A stretch of DNA of 64,000 nt from UBA7446 sp038143535 (GTDB lineage Bacteria; Bacteroidota; Bacteroidia; Flavobacteriales; Flavobacteriaceae): NCBI GenBank assembly GCA_038143535.1, contig JAYQMD010000001.1, positions 1,302,001-1,366,000 on the forward strand, given 5' to 3'. The notes under the pieces are model-generated. The model searched no databases, was not told the DNA's origin, and worked only from the letters and a program-made list of their open reading frames with translations. Shown here piece by piece: positions 8,068 to 17,048 of the stretch; position 1 is the first letter of the stretch; each line of letters starts with the position of its first letter. The translations under genes were made by a program, and so were the position numbers.

Positions 8068-9054
8068 TTAAGGATTGTATTTTGATTTTTTTAAAATTTC
8101 TTGAGGTGAAGCAGCAATTATTTCTTGCAAGGACTCTCCAGTTCGTTTTTGGTATTTTTTTAGCATTTGATAGCCAATCCACTGCCCTATCCTTCCGGGG
8201 GAATCTACATCCAGATAAGAATAAAATTTGCTGTATGGACTAGAAAGTAAAAAGCGAAACGGTAAATTATCGTCTGTGGAAAACAAGAGTTCGTTATCGA
8301 TAAAATAGCGCCAAACTTCGGCTTGGTGTGTGATTGCCCACTCCCATTGTGCTGTTGTGTATTGGATGTGCTGGTGGTCTTCCATTGCGGGTGCCAAATA
8401 ATCGTGAAGCAACAGCCGCTTGCCGTGATGTACCATTTGATCCAAAAAGGTTCTGCCGCTTGGTGCTGGAATAAATCTTGGCGCAAGTGCATCGACGATT
8501 TCAGCCTCTAAATGGTTTAGTGTCAGTTTGTTTTTGATGTACGTTGGAATACCTCCATACAAAGGGTGGTCTACACCTAAATAGGTGTCAATTGAAATCA
8601 ACAACAGCTTGTCTGCATCCACAGCTCTAAGTGAATAGTCAACATCTGTTAGCAAGGAAATAGCCGTTTGGGGCAGCTTTTCTTCTGGAAAATAGTAGTT
8701 GGCATACTGAAATACACGCGTAACACGAGACTTCAAGTTGTTTTTTGGAATTGATTTGGTTGCGTCAAACAGCAGTTGCTGCAACGAATCACTGCGCTTT
8801 TCGAGCCATACCACATCAGGTATATTGCTTGGAAAAAAGAATGGGAATTGGGCTTTAATATATTCTAAGGGAACATCTAAATCTCCGAAAAAAAGCGTTT
8901 CAAATGAAACGAAATCTAGGGGAATTTCTTCAAGATCGGCAGGCTTGGGGTGAGTTGATGTGTTACAGGAAACCATAAAAAAAACAACCACAACGAAGAA
9001 CCTTTTCAAGTGCCGAAAAAATGATTTAATTTTACAATGACAATTTATGGGCAT
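8068..9054 (-). CDS. gldB: Gliding motility lipoprotein GldB
   Basis: GldB is needed for surface gliding in flavobacteria. The body of the protein has GldB-like segments such as DLEEIPLDFVSFETLFF, YLGVDHPLYGGIPTYIK, GKRLLLHDYLAP and IGQWIGYQML. The N-terminus has a basic patch, a hydrophobic stretch FFVVVVFF and the lipobox MVSC, so it should be exported and lipidated. The start is uncertain: ATG 9054 (used, 328 residues), ATG 9063, or TTG 9009, which gives a compact 14-residue signal before the Cys. A promoter-like TATCTTTA at 9070-9063 with TTTG upstream fits ATG 9054 or TTG 9009. Confidence 0.88.
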   Translation of the reverse strand: MPINCHCKIKSFFRHLKRFFVVVVFFMVSCNTSTHPKPADLEEIPLDFVSFETLFFGDLDVPLEYIKAQFPFFFPSNIPDVVWLEKRSDSLQQLLFDATKSIPKNNLKSRVTRVFQYANYYFPEEKLPQTAISLLTDVDYSLRAVDADKLLLISIDTYLGVDHPLYGGIPTYIKNKLTLNHLEAEIVDALAPRFIPAPSGRTFLDQMVHHGKRLLLHDYLAPAMEDHQHIQYTTAQWEWAITHQAEVWRYFIDNELLFSTDDNLPFRFLLSSPYSKFYSYLDVDSPGRIGQWIGYQMLKKYQKRTGESLQEIIAASPQEILKKSKYNP

Positions 9055-9078
9055 AATGGGCATAAAGATACAAATGCT

Positions 9079-9867
9079 ATGAAGAACAAAGAAGTAATTA
9101 ATCACATTGTAAGTTGGCTTAAAAACTATGCACAAGACAACAAGATGAAGGGGTTTGTTGTGGGTGTTTCTGGCGGAATTGATTCTGCCCTAACATCAAC
9201 TTTGTGTGCCAGAACTGGACTCCCAACATTATGCTTGGAGATGCCCATAAAACAACAACAAAATCAGGTTGATCGTGCGCAGGAGCACATCAATTGGTTG
9301 CGCAAACAGCACGCCAATTTAACGGACAATGTTGTCGTACTAGACCCTGTTTTTGATGCTTTATCCAAAGCCGTTGAGGCCGATGAGCAAAAAAATGAAG
9401 AACTATTATCCCTTGCCAATACACGGTCTAGGCTACGTATGGTAACACTCTATTATTATGCCGCATGTAAACGCTATTTGGTTGCGGGTACAGGAAATAA
9501 AGTGGAGGATTTCGGTGTCGGTTTTTATACCAAATACGGCGATGGCGGCGTTGATTTAAGCCCCATTGCAGACCTATCAAAAACACAAGTGCGTGCATTG
9601 GCAGGTACTCTGGGGATTGACAAAACAATTTTAACCGCGCCTCCAACAGATGGACTTTGGGATGATGACAGAAATGACGAGGAACAATTAGGCGCCACCT
9701 ATAAACAATTAGAGTGGGCAATGGCGCAGCATGCAGCAGGAAAATCTCCAGCAGATTTTGTAGGAGAAAACGCACGTATTTTAGCGGTGTTTTTGTCACA
9801 TCATAACGCCAACAAACACAAAATGCAACCCATCCCCGTTTGCAGTATTCCGGAGTATCTACTTTAG
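9079..9867 (+). CDS. nadE: NH3-dependent NAD synthetase
   Basis: NadE converts deamido-NAD (nicotinate adenine dinucleotide) to NAD using ATP and ammonia. The PP-loop SGGIDS is at residues 31-36 of the 262-residue product; GTGNKVEDFGVGFYTKYGDGGVD and APPTDGLWDD are further conserved pieces. There is no glutaminase domain, so it is the short, ammonia-using form. An in-frame upstream ATG at 9037 exists, but it falls inside the divergent gldB region and adds non-conserved residues, so ATG 9079 is preferred. A near-consensus -7 box TAATTTTA is at 9027-9034. Confidence 0.94.
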   Translation: MKNKEVINHIVSWLKNYAQDNKMKGFVVGVSGGIDSALTSTLCARTGLPTLCLEMPIKQQQNQVDRAQEHINWLRKQHANLTDNVVVLDPVFDALSKAVEADEQKNEELLSLANTRSRLRMVTLYYYAACKRYLVAGTGNKVEDFGVGFYTKYGDGGVDLSPIADLSKTQVRALAGTLGIDKTILTAPPTDGLWDDDRNDEEQLGATYKQLEWAMAQHAAGKSPADFVGENARILAVFLSHHNANKHKMQPIPVCSIPEYLL

Positions 9868-9952
9868 CCGCCCAACAACCGTTTTTAGCAAAAATTATTT
9901 TTATATCTATTAAAGTTGATTTTTTGCTACTTTTATAATCAATTAGTAATTC

Positions 9953-10588
9953 ATGATCCGCGTATTTGTTGCTGATGCACACCCTATAGTTCACAAAGGT
10001 CTAAAAGCCGTATTTCGCAATTCGAACGAAATCCGTATTGTAGGAAAAGGTCTTCATTACCGCGATTTGATTGATTATCTACGTTCTAAAAAAGTGGATA
10101 TCGTAGTCCTTGAAATTGAACTTCCTGGATTTGAGGAAATACGTACACTTCGCAGACTAAAAGATCAGTACACGAAAGTACGCTTCTTGGTATTTACTGC
10201 GCTAAACGAAGAGATTTATGCCATAAGTGCGCTCAAGTATGGCGCATCGGGGTATTTGTGCAAAGACAATCCTTTGAATAAAATCAAAGACGCCATCTTG
10301 AAAATAAGTACTGGAGGAGTTTTCATCACCAACGAGCTGGCGGAACACATGGCCTTTAATGAAACAGGTGCCAATCCACGTGCGTTGATCAACCAGCTAT
10401 CTGAGCGAGAAATTCAAGTGCTTCGTCTTTTAGTCAATGGAAAGCGCAATAAGGAAATTGCCATATCATTGACTATCAGCGACAAAACAGTAAGTACATA
10501 TCGCTCAAGGCTGATGAAAAAACTTAAAGTCAAAAATCTTGTCGAGATGCTAAACAAGCTCCAGAAAATAGATTTAGACATGTACTAA
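9953..10588 (+). CDS. LuxR/NarL-type response regulator with degenerate receiver domain
   Basis: A 211-residue regulator: receiver domain at about 1-118, linker, and LuxR-type helix-turn-helix at about 148-205 (LSEREIQVLRLL, NKEIA, TVSTYRSRLMKKL). In the receiver the usual phospho-acceptor Asp is Glu54 (VVLEIELPG), and the second of the two metal-binding acids is Ala9 (ADAH instead of ADDH). Thr82 and Lys104 are kept. Such a receiver probably cannot be phosphorylated normally; Asp-to-Glu often mimics the active state. No histidine kinase is adjacent. It is convergent with dnaG, with interlocked stops. Its targets are unknown. Confidence 0.88.
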   Translation: MIRVFVADAHPIVHKGLKAVFRNSNEIRIVGKGLHYRDLIDYLRSKKVDIVVLEIELPGFEEIRTLRRLKDQYTKVRFLVFTALNEEIYAISALKYGASGYLCKDNPLNKIKDAILKISTGGVFITNELAEHMAFNETGANPRALINQLSEREIQVLRLLVNGKRNKEIAISLTISDKTVSTYRSRLMKKLKVKNLVEMLNKLQKIDLDMY

Positions 10589-12540
10589 ACCACTCGATTT
10601 AAACGACTGCTTAATACCGCTCTGAGTCTGTGATACTGTACGATTTCCTCTAAAAGATCTACGTGATGACTGTCAATATCGTCGGCAGTATCGATTTGTA
10701 ATGCTGCCACTTTTTCATCAATAAGCTGGCATCTAAATCGCAAAATAACTTCGTGAACCCATCTCGCCAAGTTGGCTTTTTTATTTTTTATGTAGATGTT
10801 TTTTCGTTCCCAATCATGAAGGGTATGCAGTTCATCTTCAAGTAATAAGTCTGAAACTTCTAACGCCAGATTTGGGTCTAAATTAGCCACAAAAGTATCC
10901 ATTTGAATTACCGCTTTTTCGTTTAAAGCAGCCAGTACTTTGGGATACAATCCTTTAAACACAGTGGTAGAAAAGGCAATTTCGTCTTGCTGCAAATCCA
11001 AATATATTTTTTCAAAAACCCGTGTCTTAATTTTTGAAGTGACCAACGAAAGTTCACCAGATTTTTCATCGTTTTTTAAAATCGGTTCTTCAAATTCTAC
11101 TTCTTCATGCCCGTGCTTCAATAAGATTTTGATGATGTCTTTCTCCAGTTCAAAGCGGGTGTTGACGGTAGCAATTTTTTGCTCTTTCGGGACTACAGAC
11201 ATGGGCTGACTATGGGCTTGTCTTAGTGGTTTGGATGCCTTTTTTTGAGATACTTGCGCCAAGGTTGCAAACAAAACCTCCTCGCTGATTTCCATAAGGG
11301 AAGCACATGATTTAACGTATACCTCTTGTTTGATTCGGTCTGGAATTTTCGCAATACTATGCACCATCTCACGTATGGTTTCAGCCTTTTTAAGCGGGTC
11401 TTGCGCAGCCTCATCAACCAGTAGTGCAGCCTTAAACTGAATAAAGTCCTTAGAGTTGTTGGTTAGAAAATCACGCACCTCTTCAAAGCTGTTCTCACGA
11501 GCAAAGCTGTCTGGATCTTCTCCTTCTGGAAACATACAAACACGCACATTCATACCCGCCACTAAAATCAAATCGATACCTCGAAGTGACGCACGAAGCC
11601 CCGCGGGATCGCCATCGAACAATACCGTGATGTTTTTGGTAAGCCTTCCTATAAGGCGAATTTGCTCGGGCGTTAGGGCGGTACCTGACGATGAAACCAC
11701 ATTCTTAACACCGCGTTGATACATTTGGATAACATCGGTATAGCCTTCAACCAAATAGCAATTGTCTTCTTTGGCTATGGTTTGCTTTGCTTGGTGCAAG
11801 CCATAAAGCACCTTGCTTTTATTGTAAATCTCGCTTTCTGGCGAGTTCATGTATTTGGCTGCCTTTTTGTCTTGGGTTAGTATGCGTCCGCCAAAGCCCA
11901 ACACACGACCCGACATACTGTGAATGGGAAACATAACACGTCCCTTGAAGCGATCAAATTTTTTGTCGCCCTTGACAATACTAAGACCGGTTTTCTCTAG
12001 AAAATCAAGCTGATAGCCAGCTTTTTGCGCTGCATCTGTAAGCGCACTCCACGTATCAGGCGAATAGCCCAGCTGAAAAAAGCGAATGGTTTCCTCGTTA
12101 AAACCACGCTCTTTGAAATAACTCAAGCCAATGGCTTTTCCCTGTGTGGTCTCCCACATGGACGCTTCGAAGAAACCTACAGCATAGGTGCTCACCAAAT
12201 ACATGCTTTCACGTGCACTGGCAGCCGCTTTTTGCTCGTCATTCTGCTCAGTTTCCTCAACGTCAATGCTATATTTTTTAGCCAAGTATCGTATGGCCTC
12301 TGGATAAGAAAAATGTTCATGCTCCATCAAGAAGGCAACTACATTACCTCCCTTCCCGCTGGAAAAGTCTTTCCAGATTTGCTTTACAGGCGATACCATA
12401 AAACTCGGAGAACGCTCGTCGGTAAACGGACTTAAGCCTTTGAAATTAGCGCCCGACTTTTTAAGCTGCACAAAATCACTAATAACCTCCTCTAATCGGG
12501 CAGTATCAAAAACAGCGTCAATGGTAGATTTATGTATCAC
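10585..12540 (-). CDS. dnaG: DNA primase, zinc-ligand-less type
   Basis: DnaG makes RNA primers for replication. The 651-residue protein has an N-terminal domain with SPFTDERSPSF and IWKDFSSGKGGNVVAFLM, a TOPRIM catalytic core with the acidic YLVEGYTDVIQM and LFDGDPAGLRAS, and a C-terminal helicase-interaction region. Relative to E. coli, the four zinc ligands Cys40, His43, Cys61 and Cys64 are Ser37, Thr40, Asp58 and Ser61, so the CHC2 zinc ribbon cannot bind zinc. I recall the same replacement in other flavobacterial primases, so it is lineage-wide rather than decay. Length is normal. Confidence 0.95.
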   Translation of the reverse strand: MIHKSTIDAVFDTARLEEVISDFVQLKKSGANFKGLSPFTDERSPSFMVSPVKQIWKDFSSGKGGNVVAFLMEHEHFSYPEAIRYLAKKYSIDVEETEQNDEQKAAASARESMYLVSTYAVGFFEASMWETTQGKAIGLSYFKERGFNEETIRFFQLGYSPDTWSALTDAAQKAGYQLDFLEKTGLSIVKGDKKFDRFKGRVMFPIHSMSGRVLGFGGRILTQDKKAAKYMNSPESEIYNKSKVLYGLHQAKQTIAKEDNCYLVEGYTDVIQMYQRGVKNVVSSSGTALTPEQIRLIGRLTKNITVLFDGDPAGLRASLRGIDLILVAGMNVRVCMFPEGEDPDSFARENSFEEVRDFLTNNSKDFIQFKAALLVDEAAQDPLKKAETIREMVHSIAKIPDRIKQEVYVKSCASLMEISEEVLFATLAQVSQKKASKPLRQAHSQPMSVVPKEQKIATVNTRFELEKDIIKILLKHGHEEVEFEEPILKNDEKSGELSLVTSKIKTRVFEKIYLDLQQDEIAFSTTVFKGLYPKVLAALNEKAVIQMDTFVANLDPNLALEVSDLLLEDELHTLHDWERKNIYIKNKKANLARWVHEVILRFRCQLIDEKVAALQIDTADDIDSHHVDLLEEIVQYHRLRAVLSSRLNRVV

Positions 12541-12578
12541 AGAATAAAATAAGCCCTAAAATACATAATTTGACAATG

Positions 12579-13556
12579 TTATTTCTTACGATCAATCACA
12601 TAAAGCACCATTTCTTCTAGTGCATCGCGAAATTCGTTTTTTGGGAAGCCGTGAAGTTGCGCCAATGCCTTGTCTTTATAAGCGTGCATTTGTGCGGTCG
12701 CATAGTCCAATCCGCCTTGTTCTTTGACAAAGGCAATGATACGCTTAACGCGCTTTTTGTCTTTGTTGTGATGTCTAACAGAATTAATTAACCACTTTTT
12801 TTGCTTTTTATCCAACTTGTTAATAACATGAATAAGCGGAAGGGTCATTTTTTTCTCACGGATATCAATTCCCGTAGGCTTTCCAATTTTGGTCTCGCCG
12901 TAATCAAAGAGGTCGTCTTTTATTTGAAAAGCGATACCGATATCCTCACCAAACTTACGCAATTGCTCGACGGTTTCAGCACTGGCATGAACCGATGCGG
13001 CGCCAAGTGCACAGCAAGAAGCGATCAATGTAGCCGTTTTTTGACGTATGATTTCCATATAAATGGACTCGTCTATATCCAATCTTCGAGTTTTCTCAAT
13101 TTGCAACAACTCCCCCTCACTCATTTCACGAACGGCAACCGATATTATTTCCAATAAGTCAAAATCTTTATTATCGATACAGAGCAGCAAGCCTTTTGAA
13201 AGCAAGTAGTCGCCCACCAATACAGCGATTTTATTTTTCCACAATGCATTGATAGAAAAGAATCCGCGGCGCTGGTAGCTTTCGTCAACAACATCGTCGT
13301 GAACAAGTGTGGCGGTATGAATAAGTTCTATTACAGAAGCAGCACGGTAGCAGCGTTCGTTAACCTCTTTTTCTTCTAACATTCTGGCCACCATAAAAAC
13401 AAACATCGGGCGCATTTGCTTTCCCTTGCGATTGACGATATAGTATGTTATGCGATTAAGGAGTGCCACGTGCGAGCGCATAGATAAGGAAAACTTCTCC
13501 TCAAATAGCTCCATCTCTTTGGCAATGGGTTTTTTAAGCTGGTCTACAATTTTCAT
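12579..13556 (-). CDS. Long-chain polyprenyl diphosphate synthase
   Basis: This E-type prenyltransferase (325 residues) condenses isopentenyl units to an allylic diphosphate, probably to build the menaquinone side chain. The two Asp-rich motifs are intact: DDVVD at 87-91 and DDLFD at 214-218. Small residues (A, T) lie just before the first motif, as in enzymes that make long chains. The ATG at 13556 gives MKIVDQLKKPIAKEM; an upstream ATG at 13574 adds six unlikely residues. Product length (C35 or C40) cannot be read. It lies between dnaG and rlmN, with 64 bases to rlmN. Confidence 0.92.
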   Translation of the reverse strand: MKIVDQLKKPIAKEMELFEEKFSLSMRSHVALLNRITYYIVNRKGKQMRPMFVFMVARMLEEKEVNERCYRAASVIELIHTATLVHDDVVDESYQRRGFFSINALWKNKIAVLVGDYLLSKGLLLCIDNKDFDLLEIISVAVREMSEGELLQIEKTRRLDIDESIYMEIIRQKTATLIASCCALGAASVHASAETVEQLRKFGEDIGIAFQIKDDLFDYGETKIGKPTGIDIREKKMTLPLIHVINKLDKKQKKWLINSVRHHNKDKKRVKRIIAFVKEQGGLDYATAQMHAYKDKALAQLHGFPKNEFRDALEEMVLYVIDRKK

Positions 13557-13620
13557 TGGGGCGTAAATATACAATATAGTGTTTTAGCAATTTGCTAAGC
13601 AACTGATTTTGAATGTCGAA

Positions 13621-14661
13621 CTAGGATTTATTGGCCAATTGCCCACAAGCTGCATCAATATCTTTGCCGCGCGAGCGTCTTGTGGTTACCGGAATATGAC
13701 TTTTTTCAAGTGCGCTAAAATACTGATTAATGGCATCGTCATTGGCTTGGTTAAACCGTTCGTTTCCCACGGGATTGTATTCGATCAAATTAACCTTTGA
13801 CGGGGTCTTTTTACAAAACCTTACCAATGCATCGATTTCAGCTGCATTGTCGTTAATATCTTTCCAAACCACGTACTCGTAAGTAACACGTTCCTTGGTT
13901 TTGCTAAACCAGTATTGTATGGAATCTTGCAAGTCAGTAAGTGGGAAAGAAGTACTGAACGGCATGATTTCGTTTCGGGTTTCTTCAATGGCGCTGTGCA
14001 GGGAAACCGCCAACTTAAAGCGCGGATGTTCGTCGGCCATTTTGATGATCATCTTGGGAATCCCCGAAGTGGAAACGGTAATACGTCTTGGAGACATGCC
14101 CATTCCCTCTTTGCTTGTGATTTTAGCAATAGCCTTAATCACATTACGATAATTCATCATGGGCTCGCCCATACCCATAAAAACAATATTAGAAAGCGGA
14201 CGATCAAAGTGTTCTATGCTTTGTTTGTTGAGCATGACCACTTGATCAAAAATCTCGTCAGGATTGAGGTTACGCATCCTTTTGAGTTGGGCAGTGGCAC
14301 AAAAAGTACAATCAAGACTACATCCCACCTGGCTGGAAACACAAGCCGTAGAACGGGTCTTGGCAGGAATCAAAACAGATTCCACCACCTTGTCGTCATA
14401 AAGGCGTACCGCATTTTTGATAGTACCATCTTCGCTAATTTGCACTTTGGCAATATTGGTGTGGTTGATTTTAAAGTGCTGGTCGAGCAAAGCACGGTGT
14501 GCTTTGGAAAGGTTGGTCATTTGATCGAAATCAATTGCTGCCTTTTTCCACAACCATTCATAAACTTGATTGCCGTGAAAAGATGGTGAGTTGTGTGAGA
14601 CAAAAAAAGAGCATATTTCTTCCTTTGTGCAACTACGTATATCTCTTTTAACCTCGTTCAT
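13621..14661 (-). CDS. rlmN: Dual-specificity RNA methyltransferase RlmN
   Basis: A radical-SAM enzyme that methylates C2 of A2503 in 23S rRNA and A37 of some tRNAs. The iron-sulfur motif CSLDCTFC has Cys114, Cys118 and Cys121. The conserved C-terminal Cys in DIDAACGQLA, which carries the methyl, is present, as are VFMGMGEPMMNY and SGIPKMI. The 346-residue length is normal. It follows queA by 6 bases; the two tRNA/rRNA modification genes probably share the promoter upstream of queA. Confidence 0.96.
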   Translation of the reverse strand: MNEVKRDIRSCTKEEICSFFVSHNSPSFHGNQVYEWLWKKAAIDFDQMTNLSKAHRALLDQHFKINHTNIAKVQISEDGTIKNAVRLYDDKVVESVLIPAKTRSTACVSSQVGCSLDCTFCATAQLKRMRNLNPDEIFDQVVMLNKQSIEHFDRPLSNIVFMGMGEPMMNYRNVIKAIAKITSKEGMGMSPRRITVSTSGIPKMIIKMADEHPRFKLAVSLHSAIEETRNEIMPFSTSFPLTDLQDSIQYWFSKTKERVTYEYVVWKDINDNAAEIDALVRFCKKTPSKVNLIEYNPVGNERFNQANDDAINQYFSALEKSHIPVTTRRSRGKDIDAACGQLANKS

Positions 14662-14667
14662 GAGGTG

Positions 14668-15717
14668 TTAGAGAATAAGCATCGCATCTCCGTATGAGTA
14701 AAAGCGATATTTACGGCTTATGGCTTCATCATAAGCTCTTTTGATGAAATCGTGTCCAGCAAACGCCGATACCATCATCAACAAGGTTGATTTTGGCAAG
14801 TGGAAGTTGGTAACCATGGCGTCTCCTATTTTAAAGTCATAAGGAGGAAATATAAATTTATGCGTCCATCCTTGGTAGGGATTCAAGGTGCCGCTAGAAG
14901 AAACCGAAGATTCTAGTGCGCGCATGGAAGTTGTTCCAACAGCACAAATGCGATGACCTGCGGCTTTGGCCCTGTTCACCATTTCAGCAGAACTTGCATC
15001 AATGGTCAATTCTTCAGAATCCATTTTGTGTTTGGAAAGATCTTCAACCTCAACAGGGTTAAACGTACCCAAACCAACGTGAAGTGTAAGTTCAGCCAAG
15101 TCAACCCCCTTGATCTCCAAACGCTTCAATACGTGCTTGGAAAAATGAAGTCCTGCTGTGGGCGCAGCTACTGCCCCTTCATGCTTAGCGTATATGGTCT
15201 GGTAGCGCTCACGGTCATAATCTTCTTCTGCACGTTTGATGTATTTGGGCAGTGGTGTTTGGCCAAGCTCTTTTAACTTAACACGAAACTCATCATAACT
15301 ACCGTCAAACAAAAAGCGCAGAGTTCTACCCCGTGATGTGGTATTGTCAATGACCTCTGCCACCAACGATTCGTCTTCACCAAAATAAAGCTTATTACCT
15401 ATACGGATTTTTCTCGCTGGATCAACCAACACATCCCAAAGGCGTTGTTCTTTATTTAACTCTCTTAACAAGAACACCTCAATCTTGGCTCCTGTTTTTT
15501 CTTTATTACCCATCAAGCGTGCCGGGAATACCTTGGTATTATTGAGCGCCATTACATCACCTTCGTTGAAATATTCGGTGATGTCTTTAAAGGTTTTGTG
15601 CTCAATGGTTTGCGTTTCACGTTGCAAAACCATGAGTTTAGACTCATCACGGTGTTCGGCTGGGTGTTCGGCTAATAGATCTTTGGGAAGATCAAAGTTA
15701 AAGTGAGAGAGTTTCAT
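14668..15717 (-). CDS. queA: S-adenosylmethionine:tRNA ribosyltransferase-isomerase
   Basis: QueA transfers and isomerises the ribosyl part of SAM onto preQ1-tRNA to form epoxyqueuosine at tRNA position 34. The 349-residue protein starts with MKLSHFNFDLPKDLLAEHP and contains NNTKVFPARL, EGAVAAPTAGLHFS, LTLHVGLGTFNPV and NFHLPKSTLLMMVSAF, all QueA signatures. Full length. It heads a queA-rlmN unit and is separated from the end of aroA by 62 bases that hold a candidate promoter. Confidence 0.97.
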   Translation of the reverse strand: MKLSHFNFDLPKDLLAEHPAEHRDESKLMVLQRETQTIEHKTFKDITEYFNEGDVMALNNTKVFPARLMGNKEKTGAKIEVFLLRELNKEQRLWDVLVDPARKIRIGNKLYFGEDESLVAEVIDNTTSRGRTLRFLFDGSYDEFRVKLKELGQTPLPKYIKRAEEDYDRERYQTIYAKHEGAVAAPTAGLHFSKHVLKRLEIKGVDLAELTLHVGLGTFNPVEVEDLSKHKMDSEELTIDASSAEMVNRAKAAGHRICAVGTTSMRALESSVSSSGTLNPYQGWTHKFIFPPYDFKIGDAMVTNFHLPKSTLLMMVSAFAGHDFIKRAYDEAISRKYRFYSYGDAMLIL

Positions 15718-15735
15718 GTCAATTTTTTCAAGGCG

Positions 15736-15767
15736 CTAATATACTGCACCAGCATAGGGGTTGTCAA
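15736..15767 (-). promoter_or_regulatory. Candidate queA promoter
   Basis: The minus strand reads TTG at 15767-15765, a 21-base gap and TATATTAG at 15743-15736, seven of eight bases of the Bacteroidota -7 box. A start near 15733 would give a leader of about 15 bases before the queA ATG. It separates queA-rlmN from the aromatic run upstream. Confidence 0.45.
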
Positions 15768-15779
15768 GGATTTAGTCAA

Positions 15780-17048
15780 TTATTTATCGGAATCAATGAA
15801 AAAACCTAATGAGATCAGGTCATCCCAAAAGCTTGGGTAGGATTTGGTTACCACATCAGCGTCGTTTATAATGATGGGGACACTTAGACCCAAGGGCGCA
15901 AAAGCCATGGCCATTCGGTGGTCGTAGTAGGTATCTATGGCAACATCAGCAACAATATCGCCTTTTCGAGCATCGAGATAAAGGCTGTCTTCCGTAATGC
16001 GAATGTTTGCTCCCAGTTTGGTCAATTCGTTTTGCAACGCCACCAATCGATCGGTTTCTTTGATTTTTAGGGTGTGTAGCCCCGTCAAATCACAGGAAAC
16101 ACCCAGGCCGTAGCACGTAACTGCAATGGTTTGTGCAATATCGGGTGCTTTTATTAAATCTAGCGCAATATGCGATTGTACCTTGTCGGATTTTGTCAGT
16201 TGCAGTTTGTGACCGTCAAACGTTGCGATCACGCCCAATTGGGTATAAATATCAACCAACACACTATCGCCTTGCAGGCTGTTGGGCACATAGCTGTTGA
16301 TGGAAACATCCGCTGATTGCGACAAGGCAACCATGCTAAAATGATAGGATGCAGAACTCCAGTCAGACTCCACCGTAAGGGTTTTGGCTTCAATACGCTG
16401 TTGTGGTAAAACGTGAATGCTTTGACCTTTGAAAGTGGCATCTATACCCACGCGTTGCAAAAGTGCGCAGGTCATGTTGATATAAGGTACAGAAGTGATC
16501 TCTCCTTCCAAGATGATCTCTAATCCGTTGGGCAGCTTGGGTGCGACCAACATTAACGAGGTTATGTACTGGCTACTCACATGAGCAGCTAAGGAAACCC
16601 TAGTGGTACTTATGGCCTTGCCCGAAATACGCAATGGTGGGTAGCCTTCATTTTTTACATAGTCAACGGCTGCTCCAATGGAACGCAATGCATTCACCAA
16701 TAGTTTGATGGGACGTTCTTGCATCCGCTTCGAGCCGGTGAGCACTTTTACCACGCCCGGAGTTGTAGCAAAATAGGAAGTCAAAAAGCGCATGGTGGTT
16801 CCTGCGTGTCCAATATCAATCGTCTGGTCTTTGGAAGTAAGTCCACGTTGCATGGCTTGCGTGTCATCTGAATTGGACAAGTTTTCCAACTTAAGTTCTG
16901 GGTATAGTGCTTGAAGAATTAACAGGCGATTGGATTCACTTTTAGAACCCGTTATTTGGCAATTGCCTTTAAGCGCTTGTGAAGCGTGTGTGAGTCTATG
17001 CTGCTCATGAACGTAGCTTGGGGTTGTTGTGGTGACGGTCGTGGTCAC
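15780..17048 (-). CDS. aroA: 3-phosphoshikimate 1-carboxyvinyltransferase (EPSP synthase)
   Basis: AroA joins PEP to shikimate-3-phosphate in the sixth step of the shikimate pathway. Conserved pieces in the 422 residues are ITGSKSESNRLLIL near the N-terminus, GHAGTTMRFLTSYFA, DWSSASYHFSMVA, KETDRLVAL and YDHRMAMAFAPL. The start is taken as GTG at 17048-17046, giving a Thr-rich N-terminus. No ATG occurs before the conserved GSKSESNR, so the true start is uncertain by some residues. With the GTG it overlaps the mazG-like gene by 44 bases. It is the last gene of the aromatic run. Confidence 0.93.
   Translation of the reverse strand: MTTTVTTTTPSYVHEQHRLTHASQALKGNCQITGSKSESNRLLILQALYPELKLENLSNSDDTQAMQRGLTSKDQTIDIGHAGTTMRFLTSYFATTPGVVKVLTGSKRMQERPIKLLVNALRSIGAAVDYVKNEGYPPLRISGKAISTTRVSLAAHVSSQYITSLMLVAPKLPNGLEIILEGEITSVPYINMTCALLQRVGIDATFKGQSIHVLPQQRIEAKTLTVESDWSSASYHFSMVALSQSADVSINSYVPNSLQGDSVLVDIYTQLGVIATFDGHKLQLTKSDKVQSHIALDLIKAPDIAQTIAVTCYGLGVSCDLTGLHTLKIKETDRLVALQNELTKLGANIRITEDSLYLDARKGDIVADVAIDTYYDHRMAMAFAPLGLSVPIIINDADVVTKSYPSFWDDLISLGFFIDSDK

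Noticed and set aside
9428..9994. Open frame of 188 codons on minus across nadE and the start of the response regulator
   Set aside because: Crosses two well-identified plus-strand genes and shows no conserved features.
13915..14589. Long open frame of 224 codons on plus, antisense to rlmN
   Set aside because: It lies wholly inside rlmN, which has every family motif; the antisense translation is His/Asn-rich with no recognisable domain, so it is a shadow.
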